Source: Jaltomata sinuosa (taxonomy: Eukaryota > Streptophyta > Magnoliopsida > Solanales > Solanaceae). Taken from it: a stretch of 64,000 nucleotides of DNA. This document shows, piece by piece, positions 57,047 through 64,000 of this stretch. The stretch lies in assembly GCA_003996215.1 (NCBI GenBank), contig QJPP01000830.1, positions 610,041 to 674,040 on the forward strand, in the 5' to 3' direction. Positions within the stretch are counted from its first letter, which is position 1; each line of letters begins with the position of its first letter. Under the pieces are notes generated by a model, which saw only the letters and a program-made list of their open reading frames with translations, ran no database searches and was not told the DNA's origin. A program made the position numbers and the translations under genes.

Positions 57047-58269
57047 TGTTACGACCTAAACCCACACTAACCCCTGGTTGGAGAACCAAAATCCAACCAA
57101 CACTTCATCAAAAATTAGGCAACTAAGAAATCTTCATTAAGCAAAACAATGATTCATATCTCTTAAATAAACAATAACAACTTGCGGAAATTAACCCCTA
57201 GAATTTGAAAGTCATTGTACCAAAATTCTACTAACTGTTTGAAAGAAGGGGATACATCCCCAAAATATAATAAAGTCTAAGTCCGAACAATGGACTAGAA
57301 ATAACTGAAGAACCCATGGTAACCTGGAAGATCTAGGTCACCCTTGACTTCGTAAATTGCCTAGCTCACAACTGAGGTCTGGCAGCAGTAGCCAAAATAT
57401 GCCCTGTACTCAATAAAAGAAGAGCATGTGTAGTATCAGTAAATAAGAAACAACAGTGTACTAGTAGGATCATTGGCCTCATCCAAAATGAAAAATGTAA
57501 ACATTTAACTATAACATATTACAACAAGACAACCATGGTTCCCTAAATTATGCAACTCTAAAACCCCGTTCATAATCATTGACCATTTAATAAGAACTAC
57601 CTATAGTTTAATCAATATGAGTCAACAGATATAACAAGTCAAGAAAATCATGACTACGAAATAGACTTAGAGTCAACATTTCTAACTCAACGCCATATAA
57701 GTCATGTCCAACTACACGAGTAATAGAAAAGTCATGTCACATTTTACAAATACCTGGACCACCCATTGATCCCTAGTATATCAACTATGGCAACTAATGT
57801 GCAACCTGGTTTACATAGAAACCACCTTAGCACTTAAGCACATCAACCCGCTCACTCAAGGACCTACATATATATATCAATAAACAAGAAATTTCGGTTC
57901 ACTCAAGGAACCATTATACATGCCAAATAACAATTAAGCCCGGTCCGCTCAAGAGACCAAATAATCAAGAATACATAATCCCCAGTTCACTCAAGGGACT
58001 GTCAAACTCACCAATACATGTACACACATGCTAAGGGTCTTATAGTCTCCCACTAGCCATGACCTTCAGGGGACGAGCTCTTGTCCATGTACCAAATCCC
58101 AGACAATAAGTGTCTACTAACCTTATACCAACTAATCCCGTGGAGATATCCAAATACTAGTACATTCTATAATAATGACATATATCAATACAATCACAAC
58201 ACAATGACAATAGAATAACACTTGTAAGGATCAACAAGCTTTCAAATAGACCCATTGCATGTGATTAAC
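57047..58269 (-). repeat. Minus-strand Tekay-type LTR, interrupted by E8
   Basis: The minus strand ends ...GGGGTTAGTGTGGGTTTAGGTCGTAACA. The end differs from LTR-M, so the two do not pair. It contains an irregular array of CACTCAAGGAACC-like units (57830-58015). E8 cuts it at 58270. Confidence 0.7.
57830..58015. repeat. Array of TCACTCAAGGGAC-like units
   Basis: Degenerate units GCTCACTCAAGGACC, GTTCACTCAAGGAACC, CCGCTCAAGAGACC and GTTCACTCAAGGGACTG are spaced 40-60 bases apart. Confidence 0.6.
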
Positions 58270-61200
58270 TGTAATGACCCTTCCGGTCATTTCCACGTAT
58301 ACGTTTTTCTTATGCCGTTAGAGCTTGTTTGTAGCGGCCCCAAGTCACTTAAGGCTTGTCAGGACCGGTATTTTGGTGTCGGATCCATTTGTTTGGTCGT
58401 ATGATAAGTTTTGAAGACAAGTAAGTCGGCAAAAGTTATCGTAAGTTCTTTAATAAATTTTCTGAACTTTGGGTAAAATATCTTGGAGCTTTTCTCTCAA
58501 TATATAAAGAGTTAGAAGTCCCCCGAAATACAAAATCGAAGGTCTACAAGTCTAGTTTCCAACGCATAAAACCTCACATCCAACTAATCTCAGAGTAAAA
58601 AGTTATGACTATTTTACCGCGGACTGTCTGGCAGAAACCGGGTTGCGAACCGGGTCGCGAACCGGGTCGGGTCAAACTCGATTTAAGCCTCAACTTCACA
58701 TTTTAAACGCCATTTCAGTTCTGCAACAGTGAGAAAACATAAGGGAGGGTTCCAAGAGAGCTCTTGAGTATCAAAATCGTGCGATGGTGAATTGCGAGCC
58801 TAAGTTTGAGAATTTATTAACATCGTGTGTATTTGAAAATATTTTATTTGAAAGTTGAATTTGGTAAAAAGTTATATTATTATTACCTTTTTAAAATATT
58901 TTAAAAGTTTATGAAAAATATTTTGTTACGATATAATTGTATATGTATTTATTTTATAAGATTTTTATACATTGTAATATTTTAACGGAGATAGTAAATT
59001 TAGTGATGTTAAAAATTATTATTATAATATAGTAGGTTTTATTTGAAATAATTTTCTATTAATTATGGTATATTGAAAAAGCTATATTTATTTTACCACG
59101 AACTTATGCAATACCCGAGTATGTATATACCGGAACAAAAATATCCTTGGGTGTGTCAACCTCACACCCACGTGGAAGTGGAGGGAGTTGACAACAATCT
59201 GTAATGATGTGGTGGGCTTTTCATATTAGGATTAGTGGCATACATTAGTTAGTTAATTAATTTAATAATATTAGTATTAATCCTTAACTTAGCTTAGGTA
59301 ATACTGTTATATATTGTCAGCAAAGGTTGCAAATTATGTATATATGTTCATACCATGGAGAGTATTTGGTGGAAAGATACTACGTTGACACCTCGTTCGA
59401 TCACCAAAAGAAAATCAATTATCTACGTCAAGTTATTCAAGCTCGAGTTCAAGTTTGATTTCATTTCGGAGCTTCTTTTCGGAGAGGTTCGAGCTTGTCA
59501 TCGGACGACAGGTAGGTTACGGTTTATTTTCCCTAGACTCCGCATATATAGGATAAAATTGTATTAATGGGCATCCTTGGGTTGGTTTATTAGGTTGGTA
59601 CCACAGACCTCGACCGCTTTATTCATGTCCGCCTACTTTTGTTCCTCCGTTGCTTGTAGTACTTGCCGATATATTTTATTTACCCTTGTGGTCCAATGAG
59701 GCCTTGTTGACTCTGGAACATAGAAGGTGGGATTTTGGGAATGTCCGCGAGTCCCGGGCATAGAATTATCCTTCTAGGCTGGTTATGCTTGCTGAGTAGC
59801 TGTGGGCCTGTGCAGGGTCGATAGGTTGATTGTGAGCTGCTGGGCAGCTATTGTGTGTGATCATACCATTTCCATGCATATAAAGAGGTTTTATCCATGT
59901 TTTACTATGGTTTTGGCTTCAGGCCTACTGGCACCATTTTCTCACCTTGCATGGCCCCGGGGGCCTGTTTTTAATGGAAATGATTTGGAAATAGTTTGAT
60001 TTAACTTGTGAATAATCCTGGGTAAAAGAAAGTAAAATTATGTTTTAAAACACCAGTTTTATGATGAACGCTAGAGTCGGCAGGGCCGGGGTGCTAGTTG
60101 AGTTTTCTTGCTACTTGAGATGATTTTTAGCCTCGGTCGGACCGAGCACCTGAGATGACTTTCTACTATTTAGACCCGGTTATGCCCGGGCACCCTTGGA
60201 GGGGTTTTTGAGATATTTTCCTATTACTTTAGTCCTGGACAGGGTCTGGGCATGCATATTCGAGACTGGGTCTCTATCTTGAACCCGGACTTGCTTCCGG
60301 ACGACATGTTTTGATACTGAGTTTTAGTTTGGGGTCTGGGAACTCCATGGACCTTGCCATCCGGGCCAGGGGCTGCGAGCTGCGTGTGCCGGAGGAAGGG
60401 TATACGGTGGAGTAGAGGTATACGAGCAGTGTCCTTCCATGGAACCTACCTGTTAGGCCGGATCGGCATCAGAGGAGGTACATACAGAGATACCATTTCA
60501 CTTGAGACCTTCATGCATCATATCATTCATTGTTTTAGGCTCCACCCTTATTTGTTATTTGTTGATTATACGCTCCGGTAGTATGGAATGCCGGAGGGTT
60601 TGTTTTCACTTCTTTGTGTTCCTCGATTGTATGGGCGGCCGGGGGACTGTAGGTAGACTTTTGCTATTTACTTACAGAATTGTTCCCTGTTACGGTTAAG
60701 TATGAAATTGGTTACTGCTAGACTGTTAGTTTCTGGATTTGAGATTGATATGATTAAGTTGAGTTTGATTCATGTCTCTGAGCATATCTATCATTACTCT
60801 TTCTCTTTTCTTCTTACACTTGAGGTTATCGGTATACCGTCCATTTCGTAAACTTATTTTGTATACACTGTTGTTGCAAGGACCCCAGGTGCGTTATTTC
60901 TTACTTCCACCTGTGCCTATGGTGTGTATATTCTGCTTACTGGCCTCACATGTGGTTCCGTTGATTTCCCTCTGGGCTAGTTCCTGTGTACCTTCGTTGA
61001 TTTCTGTGGACTGCTTGCTTCTATTCTGTCTGTTACTACGCTTTTATCTTATATGTGCCCAGTCGGCCTATGATACCTACTGGGTACCTTATGCTTCGCA
61101 TTTGGTGCTCACCCTACCCCCTACATCTTTGGGTGTAGATCCTAGCGTGGGCCATCGCCGTTAGATCGATGTGATTCGTGCTTGGAGATCTGTTGGGGAC

Positions 61201-61530
61201 TACTTAAGACTGAGGGTGAGCTCTTGGCGATCGGAGCTTAGCTTTAGTTTATCTTTTTCTTCATGTACTCTATTACCATTAAGAGACATGTGTATATATT
61301 GTTTTGGATTATTCGCACTCCATGTATGTAGTTTGGCTCTATACTACGATACCAAGTCTTGGGGTTTGATTTATTTTCCGCATATGTATATATATATATA
61401 TACTCCTGTTATCTATTCTCCCACTTATTTGTTAGATAGTAGCCCATTAATAACTGTCCTGGGCTACGAGAATTGGTTCGCCTACTGGGGGTTGTAGGTG
61501 CCATCATGACCAAGAAATCGGGTCGTGACA
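58270..61530 (+). repeat. E8 5' LTR (3261 bp)
   Basis: It begins TGTAATGACCCTTCCGG and ends TCGGGTCGTGACA. It includes a GCGAACCGGGTC triplication (58645-58672) and a (TA)n run (about 61386-61402). The U3 part resembles the E3 LTR. The partner LTR lies beyond the window. Confidence 0.88.
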
Positions 61531-61533
61531 ACT

Positions 61534-61545
61534 TGGTATCAGAGC
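61534..61545 (+). promoter_or_regulatory. E8 primer binding site
   Basis: TGGTATCAGAGC, an exact iMet-type site, 3 bases after the LTR. Confidence 0.92.
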
Positions 61546-61743
61546 TTTAGGTTCACCAGTGTCATCGGTATATGAGCCAATGTCTAGTAGAGTCCTGCGG
61601 ATCGGGGCGGAGACGTCCGTACTCAATCTTTAAGAGGCTACAGTGACATTTTAGGAAATTTGACTCTTTCATTGCTTCTGTGTCGTGCGTAGAACCCTTG
61701 AAGTTTCTGGAAATCTCATTTGTTCTACTTTATTCTTCCACAG

Positions 61744-61791
61744 ATGGTTTGTACGAGATCATCGACATCACGCGGAGATGAGCCTCCCGCT

Positions 61792-61829
<38 letters not shown>

Positions 61830-62980
61830 AGCGCCAGCTCCAGTACCAGCTCCAGTGCCCACTTCTGTGCCAGCTTCAGCCGCAGCTCAGTCTTCAGATA
61901 TTCATGGATTACTATTACAGCTTTTGGGTGTGATTGGAGAGCGGCCTTCTGAGGTAGCGTAGACATCCGCTCAGGGGGCAGCCCTGGGTGCACTGAGCTA
62001 AGGAGCACAGCCTGCTACTATGGCTCCCCGTGCGGAGGTCATTCCGGTTCCATCTGTTGCACAGCCTCTTGCTCCTCGCCCAGCTATGACAGAGTTAGAG
62101 CAGAAAGCGTGGGTAGGTTTTTGAGGTTAGCACCTTCGAGGTTTGCTGGTACTTCTGGACAGGATCCACATGACTTTATTACTACTTGTGAGGAGATGTT
62201 GCATCATTTGGGTATGTTGGAGACTCACGGGGTTAGTTATACTACCTATCAGTTAGAGGGCCCAGCGAAGTTATGGTGGAGGGCTCATGTTGCTTATAGA
62301 CCACCATCGTCACCTCCTTTGACCTGGTCTGAGTTTTATGAGGCCTTTATGGCCAAGTTCCTACCTCAGAGTGATCGTGAGCGTCGCAGAGAGCAGTTTA
62401 CTCACCTTATGCAGGGGTCTACGACTGTCTCAGAGTATGAGACCCGTTTTCATCAGCTAGCACCATTCGGAGCTATGATCATTCCTACCGAGGCAGATAG
62501 GATTCGCAGATTTGTATGGGGTTTGAGGCCAGAGATCAGGCAGTCAGCTTATTGATCGCCAGTGGTCGGTCATTTCAGGCTATCGTAGACTATGCCCGCA
62601 CTGTGGAGGACTTACAGCGATATGATCAGGGGTCCAGAGATAAGAGGCCTCGACATCAGGGTGTCTATAGTGGTTTCAGATATGGTGGTACAGGTCCTGG
62701 CCAGTGGAGCCGGGGTTATCAGCCACAGCAGTACCAGGGTCAGTCCAGCTGACCGGTTCAGGCTTCCCTTCAGACTTTCGGTAGTACCCAGTTTGAGCAG
62801 GGTCAGAGCAGCCATCAGGGCTATAGCGGCCAGTCTTCGAGGGGTACAGTTTCTGGGGCATCAGGTCGTGATGGTCATACGGGATCTGCTGGTTCATCTC
62901 GACTGAGTAGGCCGTCAGGGGCTTGTTTTACTTGTGGTGCGATTGGTCATTTTTCTAGAGATTGCCCTCAGCAGGATACA
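61744..62980 (+). pseudogene. gag: E8 gag
   Basis: ATG 61744 starts MVCTRSSTSRGDEPP, followed by an Ala-Pro repeat encoded by 12-base units GCTCCAGCACCA (61788-61850). TAG 61960 and a later stop are followed by a frame change near 62105. The capsid core reads FLRLAPSRFAGTSGQDPHDF, then YQLEGPAKLWWRAH, FYEAFMAKFLPQSDRERRREQ and FVWGLRPEIRQ. A second frame change near 62540 leads to a Gln/Gly/Ser-rich region and the CCHC knuckle CFTCGAIGHFSRDC (62924-62965). The domain order is complete. Confidence 0.88.
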
Positions 62981-62986
62981 GTTCAG

Positions 62987-63480
62987 TTGGCTGAGCCGTT
63001 ACGAGCAGTTCAGCCTCCGGCTAGAGGGGGTGGTAATCAGAGTAGAGGTGGTGCTCCGCACGGTAGAGCAGGTGGTAGGGATGGCGGTCGGGCAGGTGGA
63101 GGTCGTCGTCAGTTTTACGCGGTCCCTGGGAGACCAGAAGAAGAGGCCTCAGATGCTGTGATTACAAGTACGATTTCTATGTGCCATCAATCTGGTATGG
63201 CTTTATTTGATCCTGGATCCACTTGTTCATATGTATCTTCCTACTTTGTGCATTTTTTGGGGTTGGCTAGTGAGCCATTATCTGTTCCTGTTTCTGTTTC
63301 GACCCCAGTAGGAGATTCTTTAGTAGTGGATCGGATTGTGAGATCCTGTATGTTATCTGTTGGTGATTCAGAGACTAACATGGGGTAGATTGTGCATTGA
63401 TTTCCTTGATTGCATAGAGTTTAGATGCCTGTGATACTGGGCATGGACTTTGGTTATCCCCTCATTCCGTGTTGTTTTGG
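62987..63480 (+). pseudogene. pro: E8 aspartic protease
   Basis: It is in frame with the zinc knuckle. An Arg/Gly-rich linker (GRAGGRDGGRAGGGRRQFYAV) precedes AVITSTISMCHQ and the active site ALFDPGSTCSYVSSYF. TAG 63386 ends the frame. The closing motif (MPVILGMDF-like, about 63425-63450) is still readable after it. Confidence 0.85.
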
Positions 63481-63745
63481 AATTTAGTTTATGCCAAGTG
63501 ACTCATTACCATAGTTTGTTGCTCCAATGGCTGTATCCCCGGTGTGTGGCAGAGCGTTCTATTACGCCAATATTTGCACTTCATCTGGGATCCATCTCTT
63601 GGTCTTTGAGCTAGGAAGTTGATTTTCTTGTGGGTGTTTAGACTTTATACTAGCATATTATGTCCGAGGATTGTTCAGTGCTAACCCCACTTTCTCACTG
63701 ATTTCTGTATTCCTATGGTTTGAGACTTCCTCGATGTTGTTTTGC
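63481..63745 (+). other. E8 protease-RT linker, degraded
   Basis: No continuous frame. Short matches to the E4 linker are visible in several frames. Confidence 0.5.
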
Positions 63746-64000
63746 CTTACCGACCTGCTAGGCCTTCCACCTGAGAGAGATATTGATTTTTCTATTGAGT
63801 TGGAGCCGGGCACTAGGCCCATTTCTATTTCTCCTTACCGTATGGCTCCTGCTGAGTTGAGGGAGCTTAAGGAGCAGCTCCAGGATCTGTTAGCTAAGGG
63901 ATTTATTAGACCTAGTGTGTCACCTTGGGGTGCTCCTGTTCTCTTCGTGAAGAAGAAGGATGGGTCGATGCGCATGTGTATTGATTATCGGCAGCTGAAT
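63746..64000 (+). pseudogene. RT: E8 reverse transcriptase, N-terminal part
   Basis: It is open in frame 2 to the window end: LTDLLGLPPERDIDFSIELE, then YRMAPAELRELKEQLQDLL, GFIRPSVSPWGAPVLFVKKKD and MRMCIDYRQLN. The catalytic box is outside the window, so activity cannot be judged. Confidence 0.88.

Larger units (their letters stand above)
58270..64000 (+). mobile_element. E8: Tekay-type chromovirus, 3' part outside window
   Basis: Complete 5' LTR, intact primer site, gag, protease and the beginning of RT on the + strand, running off the right edge. It is the best preserved Tekay copy here: gag and protease are broken by only a few stops and two or three frame changes. It is related to E4 in leader, gag and protease. 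Confidence 0.92.

Noticed and set aside
57047..58269. Pairing 57047-58269 with LTR-M as two LTRs of one element
   Set aside because: Their 3' ends differ (TTTAGGTCGTAACA against GATAACGTGACA) and upstream sequence does not align by eye.
1..64000. Host protein-coding genes, tRNA or rRNA genes
   Set aside because: Every long frame is either a retrotransposon domain or lies antisense to one; I saw no tRNA cloverleaf or rRNA segment. Small degraded gene fragments cannot be excluded without a search.

Overview
This is a plant nuclear intergenic block made almost entirely of nested LTR retrotransposons. I found no host gene, tRNA or rRNA. The families are Ty3/gypsy: Tekay-type chromoviruses (tRNA-iMet-like primer site TGGTATCAGAGC, C-terminal chromodomain) and Athila-type elements (TGGCGNCGTT-type primer site, purine tract AAGTTTGGGGG). 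The AT-rich composition and the element types suggest a eudicot with a large genome. A Solanaceae origin is my guess from the general look of the repeats, not something the sequence proves.

Layout, left to right. (1) 1-8659: Tekay element E1, + strand; its 5' LTR is cut by the window edge, and gag-pol is full length but full of stops. (2) 8660-20232: an older + strand LTR (LTR-0), split by the complete Athila element E2 (9728-19616, 5-bp duplication ACACC). (3) 20233-25712: minus-strand sequence with a primer site and a long 3.6-kb LTR (E3). (4) 25713-30586: Tekay E4, + strand, truncated inside integrase. (5) 30587-56616: pieces of a minus-strand LTR (LTR-M) holding two minus-strand Athila-type insertions: E5 (31568-46606, duplication CTTGC), which itself contains E6 (37106-43850), and E7 (46633-56534, imperfect duplication ACTAG/ACTTG). 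(6) 56617-58269: a chimeric remnant of Tekay chromodomain, leader and minus-strand LTR. (7) 58270-64000: Tekay E8, + strand, with a 3.26-kb LTR, gag, protease and the start of RT, running off the window.

The most interesting structure is in the Athila group. E2 keeps protease-RT-RNase H-integrase but lacks a recognisable gag core and the accessory ORF. E6 keeps gag and protease only. E7 keeps gag plus an accessory ORF of the 'putative plant transposon protein' type. E5 keeps a zinc-knuckle gag remnant plus the accessory ORF. In E5 and E7 the deletions join gag directly to the sequence that normally follows integrase. No single element is complete, but together they carry the whole set of parts.

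Most promoters in the window that I could recognise (U3 regions of several LTR families, and a putative internal promoter in front of the accessory ORF of E5 and E7) have just upstream a G+C-rich cluster of short inverted repeats. The motif is family-specific, and in E5 and E7 the LTR and the internal promoter use the same motif. The accessory ORF is also preceded by a CT-rich leader and a possible 5'-UTR intron.
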